Source of the DNA: an uncultured Lachnospiraceae bacterium
Lineage (GTDB): Bacteria > Bacillota > Clostridia > Lachnospirales > Lachnospiraceae
DNA length: 64,000 nt
Assembly: GCA_910588955.1 (NCBI GenBank)
Contig: CAJURQ010000005.1
Coordinates: 62,001-126,000 of the forward strand
Direction: 5' to 3'
Part shown: in pieces, positions 24,470 through 33,516 of the stretch
Layout of the letters: each line of letters begins with the position of its first letter
How positions within the stretch are numbered: position 1 is the stretch's first letter
Program-made: the position numbers and the translations under genes
The notes under the pieces: model-generated
The model's database searches: none
Told to the model about the DNA's origin: nothing
What the model saw: the letters and a program-made list of their open reading frames with translations, nothing else

Positions 24470-26146
24470 TTATTTGGTTTTTGCTGCCAATTCTTTCATT
24501 TCCTCGGCATTTTTCAATGCGCTTTCCGTGATCGCGTCGCCGCCCAGCATTCTCGCCAGCTCCTCCACGCTCTCCTCCTTGGCAAGTTCCCTGATCCGGG
24601 TGATGGAACGGTTGTCCTCCACCTGTTTTTCGATGACAAAGTGGGTGTCAGCCATAGCGGCAATCTGGGGCAGATGCGTAATACAGATCAACTGGTGCCC
24701 CTTTCCCAAAATTCCCATCTTTTCCGATACTTTCCAAGCGGTCCTTCCGCTGATCCCGGTGTCAATCTCATCAAAAATCAGCGTCTCGATCTCGTCCTTA
24801 TCCGCCAAATGCGTCTTTAGCGCCAGCATAATGCGGGAAAGTTCTCCGCCGCTCGCCACCTGCGCAAGCTCCCTGACCGGCTCTCCGGGATTCGTGGAAA
24901 TCAAAAAGCGTACCTCGTCAAACCCGTTTTCGGAGAGCTTCTCCTCATCGGCTTCCACCCGGATCTCAAAAACCGCCTGCGCGAAATTCAAGTCCGCCAG
25001 CGCCTCCTGCATCTTTTCTGACAATACCCGCGCGTTTTCCCTGCGCAGATCGGAAATTTCCGCCGCAAGCGCAAGGGCTTCTCCTTTCAGCGCCGCCGTC
25101 TCCTCCTCGAGCGCCGCCCGGTAAGCGTCGTAATCCTGATACTTTTCTATTGTCTCCAAAGCGCGTTTCCGATAATCCAGAATTTCCTCCACCGTATTGC
25201 CATATTTTGACTTTAATCGGTTTAAAAGGTTCAAACGCGTTTCCGTCTGCTCAAACTGCCCGGCGTCAAACTCCAGCCCTGAAAGGTACGCCGCCATCCC
25301 TCTGTTATAATCGTTCAACAGACTGTCTATGTCCAGAAGCTGCTTCTCATACTCCATAAGTGTCTCGTCGTAGGCTGAAACGGAACGAATTTCCTTGATC
25401 GCCCTCGCGATTACGCTGCCCGCCCCGCTGTTCTCATAACCGCACAGGGCATGGACGTTCACTGCCGCCTCCTCGATCTTTCTGGCATTGCTCATGCGCT
25501 GGTACGCGCGTTCCACCTCCGCGTCCTCGCCGGGAACGAGAGCCGCCTCCTCGATCTCCCGACACTCAAACTCCGCCAACGAGCACTCCTTCTTCCGTGT
25601 CTCCTCGTCGGTCTCGTTCTCGGACAATTTCCTGCATTTATCCCGGTATTGACGGTAAACCTCTCTGAGCCGTTCCTTTTTCCCCGAAAGCCCGCTGCCC
25701 GCGTAGGCGTCCAGTATCTCAAGCTGTTTTGCCTCTTTCAAAAGGGACTGGTGCTCATGCTGTCCGTGAATGTCAATCAGAATCTCTGAAAGCTGTCTTA
25801 ACTGTTTCGCGGTCACGGTCTCCCCACACACCTTGCACTGGCTGCGGTTCTCCATGATTTTTCGCTGTACGATGACCTGTCCTTCCTCCAGCGTAAGTTC
25901 CATATCCTGTATGGCTTTAACCTGCGCCGGATCTTCCACCGTAAATACCAGCTCTACCAGCGCATACTCCGCTCCCGACCGTATCATCTCCTTGTCCGCC
26001 TTCGCGCCCAGCGCCAGATTGATAGAACCGATGATAATGGACTTTCCTGCGCCGGTCTCCCCGGTCAGGATATTGAGCCCGCCGCCGAAGGTGACTTCTG
26101 TCTCATCAATTAACGCCAGATTTTTCACATGTAAACTCTGTAACAT
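24470..26146 (-). CDS. recN: DNA repair protein RecN
   Basis: 558 residues, SMC-like ATPase for double-strand break repair. The Walker A is GETGAGKS (29-36). The C-terminal Walker B and signature regions are LIFDEIDTGISG and ASGGELSRIMLAL. The middle ~150-350 region is coiled coil. It starts 1 nt after the argR stop, and the recN-argR order is conserved. It is followed by a probable terminator and the palindromic element, so spoIVB is probably transcribed separately. Confidence 0.96.
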   Translation of the reverse strand: MLQSLHVKNLALIDETEVTFGGGLNILTGETGAGKSIIIGSINLALGAKADKEMIRSGAEYALVELVFTVEDPAQVKAIQDMELTLEEGQVIVQRKIMENRSQCKVCGETVTAKQLRQLSEILIDIHGQHEHQSLLKEAKQLEILDAYAGSGLSGKKERLREVYRQYRDKCRKLSENETDEETRKKECSLAEFECREIEEAALVPGEDAEVERAYQRMSNARKIEEAAVNVHALCGYENSGAGSVIARAIKEIRSVSAYDETLMEYEKQLLDIDSLLNDYNRGMAAYLSGLEFDAGQFEQTETRLNLLNRLKSKYGNTVEEILDYRKRALETIEKYQDYDAYRAALEEETAALKGEALALAAEISDLRRENARVLSEKMQEALADLNFAQAVFEIRVEADEEKLSENGFDEVRFLISTNPGEPVRELAQVASGGELSRIMLALKTHLADKDEIETLIFDEIDTGISGRTAWKVSEKMGILGKGHQLICITHLPQIAAMADTHFVIEKQVEDNRSITRIRELAKEESVEELARMLGGDAITESALKNAEEMKELAAKTK

Positions 26147-26147
26147 T

Positions 26148-26597
26148 TTATCCCACCATTCTGCCGATCTTCTCCATCACGATCCTGGCATCCTGCTCGC
26201 TCCTCATAGCCATCATCACCGTGTTATCCCCGGCGATACAGCCCACGACCTCCTCGATCTTCATAGCGTCCACTGCCGCTGCCACAGCCATCGCCATACC
26301 CGATACGGTCTTTAATACAAGAAGGTTCTGCGCCAGCTCCATAGACACATACCCTTCCTTCAAAACCCTGCCGTACTTATCTCCCAAATGTACTTCCTCC
26401 CCGCCGAAAGCCACGTACTTTTGACGCCCCCTGCCGTTTGGAATTTTAGAAAGCTTCAGCTCCCTGATATCTCTGGACACGGTCGCCTGCGTGACCTCAT
26501 ATCCGTCCGCCCGCAGCCGCTCCACCAGTTCCTCTTGGGTTTCTATCTCATTCTGTGTAATCAGCTCTGTAATCCTTTCGTGTCGCTTCTTTTTCAT
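26148..26597 (-). CDS. argR: Arginine repressor
   Basis: 149 residues. The N-terminal winged helix (RITELITQNEIETQEELV, YEVTQATVSRDIRELKL) and the C-terminal oligomerisation and arginine-binding domain (VVGCIAGDNTVMMAMRS) are intact. As a hexamer with arginine it represses arginine synthesis and controls catabolism. It is the usual neighbour of recN in Firmicutes. It is followed by recN in an apparent operon with nadK and tlyA upstream. Confidence 0.95.
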   Translation of the reverse strand: MKKKRHERITELITQNEIETQEELVERLRADGYEVTQATVSRDIRELKLSKIPNGRGRQKYVAFGGEEVHLGDKYGRVLKEGYVSMELAQNLLVLKTVSGMAMAVAAAVDAMKIEEVVGCIAGDNTVMMAMRSEQDARIVMEKIGRMVG

Positions 26598-26615
26598 AAC
26601 GCGTTAATTCCTTCT

Positions 26616-27449
26616 CTATGTCTCACTCATTTTTTTGTGGAGCACTGTCAAAAAGCTCTCCGTGTTCAGCCGGACAATCCCCGTCGTCTTCTCGGATCGG
26701 CGAATCCGAATGCGGTCGCCGGTCTTAAGCGTCACTGTGTTACTGCCGTCAAAGTTTGCCTCCACCACCTGCTCTTGCCCGTCCTTCCACTCGGGAATCT
26801 CCACCGTAATTTCATCTTCCGGCGAAAACACAATGCTGCGGGTATTTAAGGTGTGCGGACAAATCGGTGTCAAAAGCAGCAGTCTCGCCGACGGCTCCAC
26901 AATGGGTCCGCCCGCTGAGAGATTGTATCCTGTAGAACCGGTGGGCGTTGCCACAATCACGCCGTCCGCGCAGTAATCATGCAAAAATCGGTCATTCACA
27001 TAAATGCGTACATTCAGAATCTGCAGGGAACCGCATCTGGAAATAACGATATCGTTGAGCGCATACCGCTTTTCTCCCTCATCCGACAACACCCTGCCGG
27101 ACAGCATCATCCGCTCCTCCCTCACAAATTCATCCCTAAGAAGCTTCTCCACCGCCTCCTCGGCGCAGGCGCTCTCCACCTCCGCCAGATACCCCAGCGT
27201 ACCGAGATTGATGCCCAGAAGTGGAATATCGCTGTCCAGCATGTTTCCCGCCGCCCGAAGCAGCGTCCCGTCGCCACCAAGCACCAGCGCGCAGTCCACC
27301 CCGTCCGTGCCCTTTTCCGTCAGCGCCTGTCTCTCGTTTTTGACGCAGACGGCTTCCCCACCATGCTTTTCAATGATAGATGTTATTTTATTTGTAATCG
27401 TCCCAACGGGGTCTTTCGACTCGTTGGTAATCAGATAAAACTTCTTCAT
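26616..27449 (-). CDS. nadK: NAD kinase
   Basis: 277 residues. It carries the GGDGT motif (58-62) and TPTGSTGYNLSAGGPI, both diagnostic for the family that phosphorylates NAD to NADP. Ends 18 nt before argR and begins 3 nt after tlyA, so all are in one transcript. Length and motifs are normal. Confidence 0.95.
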   Translation of the reverse strand: MKKFYLITNESKDPVGTITNKITSIIEKHGGEAVCVKNERQALTEKGTDGVDCALVLGGDGTLLRAAGNMLDSDIPLLGINLGTLGYLAEVESACAEEAVEKLLRDEFVREERMMLSGRVLSDEGEKRYALNDIVISRCGSLQILNVRIYVNDRFLHDYCADGVIVATPTGSTGYNLSAGGPIVEPSARLLLLTPICPHTLNTRSIVFSPEDEITVEIPEWKDGQEQVVEANFDGSNTVTLKTGDRIRIRRSEKTTGIVRLNTESFLTVLHKKMSET

Positions 27450-27452
27450 CCG

Positions 27453-28349
27453 CTATTTCGCCTCGTCCAGTGCTCTGTGCGCCTCCTCCACCACTTCTTC
27501 GATCCGCGCGGCATGCCCCTTTGCCGTGGAAATGCCTTTCCCTGCCGCGATCAGCCCGTGGAGCGCGTCGATTGCCTCTTTTTCCGACATGTCCAAAACC
27601 TCCTCCGGAATTTCGATACGTTTCGCAATCCACATCAGATACTCAATATTTCCTTCCGGTCCCTTGATCGGCGAGTAGGTGAGTCCTCTCAACGAAAAAC
27701 CGATCATATCCGCGTAATCGACAATCCGGTGCACCACCTCGATATGCACATTTCTGTCCCGCACTACGCCCTTTTTCCCGACCTTGTCACGCCCTGCCTC
27801 AAACTGGGGTTTAATCAGGCAGACCATCTCTCCTCCCTGCTGCAAAAGCTTCCTCGCAGGAATGAGTATCTTGGTGAGGGAGATAAAGGAGACATCCACC
27901 GATGCAAAGTCGATGGGCTCTGCGATATCTTCATCCGTCACATAGCGGAAATTAGTCTTTTCCATGCAGACCACCCGCTCGTCGCTCCTGAGTTTCCAGT
28001 CTAGCTGTCCGTGCCCTACGTCTATGGCGTACACCTTTCCCGCACCGTTTTGCAGCATACAATCCGTAAACCCGCCTGTGGAGGCGCCGATATCCATACA
28101 GACCTTACCCTGTAACGTGATCGGAAACTGCCCGATCGCCCGCTCCAGCTTCAACCCTCCCCGACTCACATAGGGCAGCGTTCTGCCCTTCACCTCAATT
28201 TTTATTTTGCTCTCGTCAAACAGTGTGCCCGCCTTATCTTCCCTCTGGTTATCCACAAACACGTTCCCCGCCATGAGAAGCGCTTTCGCTTTCTCCCGGG
28301 AGGGCGCATAGCCCTGCCTGACCAGAATCACATCCAGTCTTTCTTTCAT
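27453..28349 (-). CDS. tlyA: TlyA family rRNA (cytidine-2'-O)-methyltransferase
   Basis: 298 residues: an N-terminal S4 RNA-binding domain (about 2-65, ERLDVILVRQGYAPSREKAK) followed by an FtsJ-type methyltransferase with the SAM loop DIGASTGGFTDCML (86-99). Homologs methylate 16S/23S rRNA and were once called hemolysin A. The last ~30 residues form an extra alanine- and glutamate-rich helix not seen in all members. Overlaps dxs by 4 nt. Confidence 0.94.
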   Translation of the reverse strand: MKERLDVILVRQGYAPSREKAKALLMAGNVFVDNQREDKAGTLFDESKIKIEVKGRTLPYVSRGGLKLERAIGQFPITLQGKVCMDIGASTGGFTDCMLQNGAGKVYAIDVGHGQLDWKLRSDERVVCMEKTNFRYVTDEDIAEPIDFASVDVSFISLTKILIPARKLLQQGGEMVCLIKPQFEAGRDKVGKKGVVRDRNVHIEVVHRIVDYADMIGFSLRGLTYSPIKGPEGNIEYLMWIAKRIEIPEEVLDMSEKEAIDALHGLIAAGKGISTAKGHAARIEEVVEEAHRALDEAK

Positions 28350-30229
28350 AATCCCTGCTTATCTGTCGCCGTCCGCCATGCCGCGGTCACCTTTTCCTCC
28401 ACGGACACCGCGTCGATACCTGTCTCCTGCTTCAGAAGTTCCACATTGCCATGCTCCACATATTCATCCGGAATGGCGATACCGAGTACTTTTGTCTCAG
28501 TACCCAGAGAGTCCACAAAGTCTCTCACCCGGTCGCCGAACCCGCCGCTCGTCACATTCTCCTCCATGGTAACGATCAGCCTGTGGTTCTTACATGCCTC
28601 GCGGATCAGTTCCTCATCGATCGGCTTCACAAAGCGGGCGTTAACCAGTGAGCAGGAAAGTCCTTTTTCTTTGAGTTTTTCCCGCACTGCAAGCGCCACC
28701 TTCACCATGCTGCCCACCGCCAGAAGCAGAATATCCTTCTCCGTAAAAAGCGGCTCACTCTTCCCGTAAACAATAGGCTCCCGGTATTCCTTCAGCCCGT
28801 CGTACGCCTCCCCTCTCGGATAGCGGATGGCAATGGGACCGCCAAACTCCACCGCAAACTTAATCATATCGGAAAGCTCCCACTTGTTTTTGGGCGCCAT
28901 CACATGCATATTTGGTATGGACGACAGGTAAGACAGGTCAAACAACCCCTGATGTGTCTCACCGTCGCTCCCAACAAGCCCGGCACGATCGATACAGAAT
29001 ACCACAGGCAGATTCTGAATACAGACATCATGCAGAATCTGGTCATAAGCCCGCTGCAGGAAAGAGGAGTAGATCGCAACGATGGGTTTCATGCCACCCG
29101 CAGCCAGCCCAGCCGCAAAGGTCACAGCATGTTCCTCCGCGATCCCCACGTCAAAGAACCTCTCGGGATACATGTTCCGAAACCGTTTCAGCCCCACGCC
29201 GTCCGGCATCGCCGCCGTGATCGCCACCACTTTCTCATCCCGCTGCCCCAGCTTACACATAACCGTGGAAAAAATGTCCGTGTAATTCGCCTTCGCCTTG
29301 GGGGAGCTGGGAATACCCGTCTCGATATCAAAAGGCTCCGCCCCGTGGAACCTTGCCGGATGCCGCTCCGCAGGCGCGTACCCCCTGCCCTTCTGGGTAA
29401 TGACATGAACCAGCACCGCCTTTTTGACCTTCCGCGCCTCCCGGAAGATATGTACCATCTCCTGAATGTTGTGACCGTCCACCGGTCCAAGATAAGTAAT
29501 GCCCATGTCTTCAAAGAGCATCCCCGGCACCACCAGATGCTTAAAGCTGCTCTTGGCGCGCCTGATCTGGCTCACCACTTTGTCGCCGTATTTCGGCTTG
29601 CCGCGCAGAGAATTGTAAATCCCCTCCTTCAAATCCAGATACATATCCGCCGTCCGGATATTGTTCAAGTATTTGGAAACGCCGCCCACGTTCTCGGAAA
29701 TGGACATGTTATTGTCGTTTAAAACAATGATAAAATTCGTCTCAAGACGGGAAGCATTATTTAACGCCTCATACGCCATGCCGCCTGTCAGCGACCCGTC
29801 GCCGATCACGGAGACAATGGTGTTATTTCCGCCCTGAATGTCCCTCGCTTTCACCATGCCAAGCCCCGCCGATATGGAGGTGGAGCTGTGTCCGGTGTCA
29901 AAACAGTCGCATTCGCTCTCCTTCCTCTTCGGGAAACCGCTCATACCACCGAATTTCCGCAGGTTCACGAAACCGTCCCGCCGCCCTGTCAAAATCTTAT
30001 GAGTGTAGGACTGATGCCCCACATCCCAGATCAGTTTATCCTCCGGCAGGTTTAAAAACAAATGGAGCGCCATGGTCAGTTCCACCGCCCCCAGATTAGA
30101 CCCGAGATGCCCGCCGGTCACGCTGATAGACTGAATCAGAAATTTTCTGATCTCCTCCGCCAGTACCCCGTAATCCTCCGGCGCAATCTGCTTGATATCA
30201 TTTGTCTGTGTTATCTGCTCAAGTAACAT
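28346..30229 (-). CDS. dxs: 1-deoxy-D-xylulose-5-phosphate synthase
   Basis: 627 residues. The thiamine-diphosphate motif is GDGSLTGG (143-150) through NDNN (171-174); HLGSNLGAVELTMALH and AGLAAGGMKPIVAIYSSFLQ are also typical. It condenses pyruvate and glyceraldehyde-3-phosphate in the first step of the MEP isoprenoid pathway. It sits between ispA and tlyA, the same order as in B. subtilis, and overlaps tlyA by 4 nt. Length is normal. Confidence 0.97.
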   Translation of the reverse strand: MLLEQITQTNDIKQIAPEDYGVLAEEIRKFLIQSISVTGGHLGSNLGAVELTMALHLFLNLPEDKLIWDVGHQSYTHKILTGRRDGFVNLRKFGGMSGFPKRKESECDCFDTGHSSTSISAGLGMVKARDIQGGNNTIVSVIGDGSLTGGMAYEALNNASRLETNFIIVLNDNNMSISENVGGVSKYLNNIRTADMYLDLKEGIYNSLRGKPKYGDKVVSQIRRAKSSFKHLVVPGMLFEDMGITYLGPVDGHNIQEMVHIFREARKVKKAVLVHVITQKGRGYAPAERHPARFHGAEPFDIETGIPSSPKAKANYTDIFSTVMCKLGQRDEKVVAITAAMPDGVGLKRFRNMYPERFFDVGIAEEHAVTFAAGLAAGGMKPIVAIYSSFLQRAYDQILHDVCIQNLPVVFCIDRAGLVGSDGETHQGLFDLSYLSSIPNMHVMAPKNKWELSDMIKFAVEFGGPIAIRYPRGEAYDGLKEYREPIVYGKSEPLFTEKDILLLAVGSMVKVALAVREKLKEKGLSCSLVNARFVKPIDEELIREACKNHRLIVTMEENVTSGGFGDRVRDFVDSLGTETKVLGIAIPDEYVEHGNVELLKQETGIDAVSVEEKVTAAWRTATDKQGL

Positions 30230-30240
30230 ACGTGTGCCCC

Positions 30241-31191
30241 TTATTTTTCTCTGTAGATCAACTGCTCCACCAAAGTTTCCAGAAAAGCGTTCCTGTGGGG
30301 AAACGCGCTCAAAATCCCGACCGCCTCCTCGGAAAGCGCCTTCACCTGTCTTTTTGACTCCTCCAGCCCGTGCATTGCCACATAGGTCAGCTTGTGGTTC
30401 TTCTCATCGCTGCCAGTGGGTTTACCAAGTACTTCCAGACTGCTCGTCACGTCCAGAATGTCGTCCTGAATCTGAAAGGCGACGCCGATATTTTCCGCAC
30501 ATCGTTCAATCTGCTCCACCGCCTTCTCGTCAGCCCCCGCAAGGACGGCTCCTATCATCATTGCCGCCTGAATCAGCGCGGCGGTCTTATTTTTATGGAT
30601 ATATATAAGCGATTCTTCCGTCACCTCGGTCTCCGGTTTCTCCGCCAGAAGATCTGCACACTGACCGCCGACCATCCCGTAGACACCCGCCTTTCGCCCC
30701 AAAATGTTCATGGCGCACTCAATCCGCTGATAGTCCTCCATCGTTATCGCTTTGGCAAAAGCGCGGGAAGCCGTCTCATACGCATAATTCAAAAGTCCGT
30801 CCCCGGCAATCACGGCGATATCCTCCCCAAAAACCACATGGGTCGTCTTCCTGCCCCTGCGGTAATCGTCGTTGTCCAGCGCCGGCAGATCATCGTGGAT
30901 CAGGGAGTAGGTGTGGATAAACTCAATTGCCGCCATAAACACAGGCAGCGCCCTCACTGTGGCAGACCCCGGTACTGCGGTCACGTCCGTCCGCCACACT
31001 TCCTCCGTCTCCGCGAACAATGCCGCGCTCTCTGCCATCATCAGCGGACGCAGCCTCTTGCCCCCCGCCGACACCGCATACGCCATTGCCTCCAGCACTT
31101 TACTCTGATGCCCTTCCGGTTTGGGCAGATAAGCCACGAGTATGTCCTCCACCTTCTCGGTTTTTCTCTCCAGTTCCTCTTTAAAATTCAT
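30241..31191 (-). CDS. ispA: Polyprenyl (farnesyl) diphosphate synthase
   Basis: 316 residues from the ATG at 31191, which has a GGAGG and overlaps xseB by 11 nt; a start six codons upstream lacks an SD. The first aspartate-rich motif is DDLPALDNDD (100-109), with YSLIHDD before it. The second is DDILD (243-247). SAGGKRLRPLM is also conserved. It builds C15 (or longer) prenyl diphosphate for undecaprenyl and quinone precursors. Located directly before dxs, so a MEP and prenyl synthesis pair. Confidence 0.95.
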   Translation of the reverse strand: MNFKEELERKTEKVEDILVAYLPKPEGHQSKVLEAMAYAVSAGGKRLRPLMMAESAALFAETEEVWRTDVTAVPGSATVRALPVFMAAIEFIHTYSLIHDDLPALDNDDYRRGRKTTHVVFGEDIAVIAGDGLLNYAYETASRAFAKAITMEDYQRIECAMNILGRKAGVYGMVGGQCADLLAEKPETEVTEESLIYIHKNKTAALIQAAMMIGAVLAGADEKAVEQIERCAENIGVAFQIQDDILDVTSSLEVLGKPTGSDEKNHKLTYVAMHGLEESKRQVKALSEEAVGILSAFPHRNAFLETLVEQLIYREK

Positions 31192-31417
31192 CCAGACCTC
31201 CGTCCTCATTGATCTTAAGCACTTTCTTCTCCACCCGGTCTATGGTCTCATTGCACTGTGCCAAAAGCGCCATACCCCGGTTATACTCCGCAAAGGACTG
31301 CTCAAGCGTAATGTCCTCCGCCTCCAGCCGCCCGATCACTTCCTCTATCTGCGCAAACGCTTCCTCCAAGGATAACGCCTGTTCTTTTTCTGATGTCTCT
31401 TCTTTCTTCTTAGCCAT
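31181..31417 (-). CDS. xseB: Exodeoxyribonuclease VII small subunit
   Basis: 78 residues, typical. The conserved core is LSLEEAFAQIEEVIGRLEAEDITL then EYNRGMALLAQCNETID, split here by 6 residues. It combines with XseA to degrade single-stranded DNA to oligonucleotides. It overlaps both xseA (8 nt) and ispA (11 nt). Confidence 0.95.
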   Translation of the reverse strand: MAKKKEETSEKEQALSLEEAFAQIEEVIGRLEAEDITLEQSFAEYNRGMALLAQCNETIDRVEKKVLKINEDGGLDEF

Positions 31418-32609
31418 TCTGCTTCTCCTGTACCTGCGCCAACAGGCTGCCGTCCTTCACATAGACCCGGATCTGCTCTCCCACCTCCACCTGCTCCACA
31501 GAGGACAGAGTTCTTCCGTCTGCGTCTGACGCATAGGCATATCCCTGACTCAGTTTTTCAAGCGGCGACAACCCTTTCATCTGCGCCGCGTAGAGCGCAA
31601 GACTGTGACGCGCTTCCTGCAGCCTTCTCTCCATCGCCGCCTGCAGACGCTCCTCCAGCGATACTGACTGCGTTTTTTTCGTGCGGAGAATGTACAAAGG
31701 ACTCAGATAACGAAGCCGCACCCCGTACTGTGCTGCCCTGTTCCGGCAGCCCTGTATCGTTCTCCCGCAGAGACGCTGCATGTCTACCGCATACTCTTCC
31801 ATCCGCTCTTCCAACTGTCCGAAATCGCAGACCGCAAGTTCCGCCGCCGCAGACGGCGTGGGCGCGCGCAGATCCGCCACAAAATCCGTGATCGTCACAT
31901 CCGTCTCGTGCCCGACTGCGGAAATAATCGGGACGCTGCAGTCAAAAACCGCCTGTGCCACCGCCTCCTCATTGAAAGCCCAGAGATCCTCGATGGAACC
32001 GCCGCCCCGACCCACAATAATCGTATCGACCTGCAGACGCTCCAGCGCACGAATCCCGTTGATGATGCTGGGCGCCGCCGCCTCTCCCTGCACGATCGCC
32101 GGATAGAGAATCACCTGCACATAGGGGTTCCTTCTGGTCGCCACGTTGATGATGTCGCGCACCGCCGCCCCCGTCTCAGCCGTCACCACGCCCAATACCT
32201 TTATATAGCGCGGAATCGGGCGCTTATACTCCTCGGCAAACATCCCCCGCTCTGCAAGCTCCGCTTTCAGCCGCTCATATCTCTCATATAAGGCACCGAT
32301 TCCGTCCAGTTCTATCTGTCTGGCGTATAGCTGGTATTTCCCGTCGCGCTCATAAATGTCCACACTTCCGCTTACAATAACCTGCTGCCCCTCTGTCATG
32401 CGAAACGGAAGACCTCTCCTGTCCGACGAAAACATAACGCATGATATTGCGCTTTTTTCGTCTTTCAGCGTAAAATAAATATGTCCGGAGGTATGATATT
32501 TACAATTACTGATCTCACCCCTAATCCGGACTTTCTGCAGCATGAAATCCTGTGTGAACATGTTTCTGATATAGGAATTGACCTGCGCCACCGTGTATAC
32601 ATTCTGCAT
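31410..32609 (-). CDS. xseA: Exodeoxyribonuclease VII large subunit
   Basis: 399 residues. An N-terminal OB fold (YTVAQVNSYIRNMF, ISNCKYHTSGHIYFTLKD) is followed by the catalytic domain with GVVTAETGAAVRDII and IIVGRGGGSIEDLWAFN. The last ~100 residues are shorter than in E. coli XseA but normal for Clostridia. Overlaps xseB. Firm call. Confidence 0.96.
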   Translation of the reverse strand: MQNVYTVAQVNSYIRNMFTQDFMLQKVRIRGEISNCKYHTSGHIYFTLKDEKSAISCVMFSSDRRGLPFRMTEGQQVIVSGSVDIYERDGKYQLYARQIELDGIGALYERYERLKAELAERGMFAEEYKRPIPRYIKVLGVVTAETGAAVRDIINVATRRNPYVQVILYPAIVQGEAAAPSIINGIRALERLQVDTIIVGRGGGSIEDLWAFNEEAVAQAVFDCSVPIISAVGHETDVTITDFVADLRAPTPSAAAELAVCDFGQLEERMEEYAVDMQRLCGRTIQGCRNRAAQYGVRLRYLSPLYILRTKKTQSVSLEERLQAAMERRLQEARHSLALYAAQMKGLSPLEKLSQGYAYASDADGRTLSSVEQVEVGEQIRVYVKDGSLLAQVQEKQNG

Positions 32610-32620
32610 ACGTCTGCCTC

Positions 32621-33016
32621 TTACGCGAATTTTGCCAGAACGCCGTTCACAAACCCGTAGGAAGCGTCCTGCCCGAATTTTTTCGCCAATTCCACCGCCT
32701 CATTGATCGCAACGCCGGTGGGCACATCCTCGTCGTAACAGATTTCATAGACCGCCAGACGCAGGATCGTCAAATCTACCTTACTCATTCTCCCGGTATC
32801 CCAGCCGGAAGCCTTCTCATTCAAAAGTGCATCAATCTCAGCCAGCTTCTCGGAAATCTTATGGTATTTCTCTGAAATATAGGAGGCGTCCCCGTCCGTC
32901 GCGGCATCCTCATCCTCAAAGAACAGCTCCTCCTGCTCCGGCATATCTTCCATCTTATTAAATTCTACCCGGAACAGCAGCTTAAATATCTGTTCGCGCA
33001 ACTCTCTTCTGCTCAT
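32621..33016 (-). CDS. nusB: Transcription antitermination factor NusB
   Basis: 131 residues. Conserved REQIFKLLFRVEF at the start and VDLTILRLAVYEI and VAINEAVELAKKFG at the end. It binds boxA in rRNA leaders with NusE. It lies between the Asp23-family gene (12 nt) and xseA (11 nt), the usual yqhY-nusB-xseA context, although folD is missing here. Confidence 0.95.
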   Translation of the reverse strand: MSRRELREQIFKLLFRVEFNKMEDMPEQEELFFEDEDAATDGDASYISEKYHKISEKLAEIDALLNEKASGWDTGRMSKVDLTILRLAVYEICYDEDVPTGVAINEAVELAKKFGQDASYGFVNGVLAKFA

Positions 33017-33028
33017 AAACCACTCGTC

Positions 33029-33409
33029 CTATTTGTCTTTTGTCACGTTGATGCCAGCAATGCGGATATTCACATCCAGCACCTCAAGCCCGGTCATATT
33101 CTCAATCGCACCTTTCACCTTCGTCTGCACTCTCTGACATGTGGCAGGGATATTGTAGCCGTATTCCATGGTGATCGCAAGCCCCACCTTGACCTTTTTC
33201 CCTGACACTTCCACCTTGGCTCCTCTGGAAAGCCCCCTGACGCCTACCCTGCTTAAGAGATCGTTCGTGAGATTGCCCGCCATAGCGGCAACCCCGTCCA
33301 CCTCTGTCGCTGCAAGCGCGGCGATCATCGCCACCACGTCATCCGCGATCTTCACTGTCCCGGCTTTCTCCTCCTGTAAATCGTATCCGCTCTTTGTCTC
33401 TTCTTCCAT
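33029..33409 (-). CDS. yqhY: Asp23/Gls24 family protein (YqhY type)
   Basis: 126 residues from the ATG at 33409, preceded by GAGG; a 17-codon extension upstream is less likely. It has the family pattern KIADDVVAMIAALAATEVDG and VGLAITMEYGYNIPATCQRV. In B. subtilis yqhY lies just before nusB and affects acetyl-CoA carboxylase activity. Here accBC are not next to it; deoB and prfC come before instead. It is cytoplasmic with no membrane segment. Confidence 0.88.
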   Translation of the reverse strand: MEEETKSGYDLQEEKAGTVKIADDVVAMIAALAATEVDGVAAMAGNLTNDLLSRVGVRGLSRGAKVEVSGKKVKVGLAITMEYGYNIPATCQRVQTKVKGAIENMTGLEVLDVNIRIAGINVTKDK

Positions 33410-33516
33410 GTTTTCCTCATTTCCGCGCCGCTTCCCGCGCATAATGCAATATTTGTCCATAATTAGGATAAGTATATCAAAATTTCTGGTTTTTGCCTAG
33501 TCCCATCCTAGCGCCA

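Noticed and set aside
26979..28004. Plus-strand frame of 341 codons opposite nadK/tlyA
   Set aside because: Crosses two genes on the opposite strand; no start signals.
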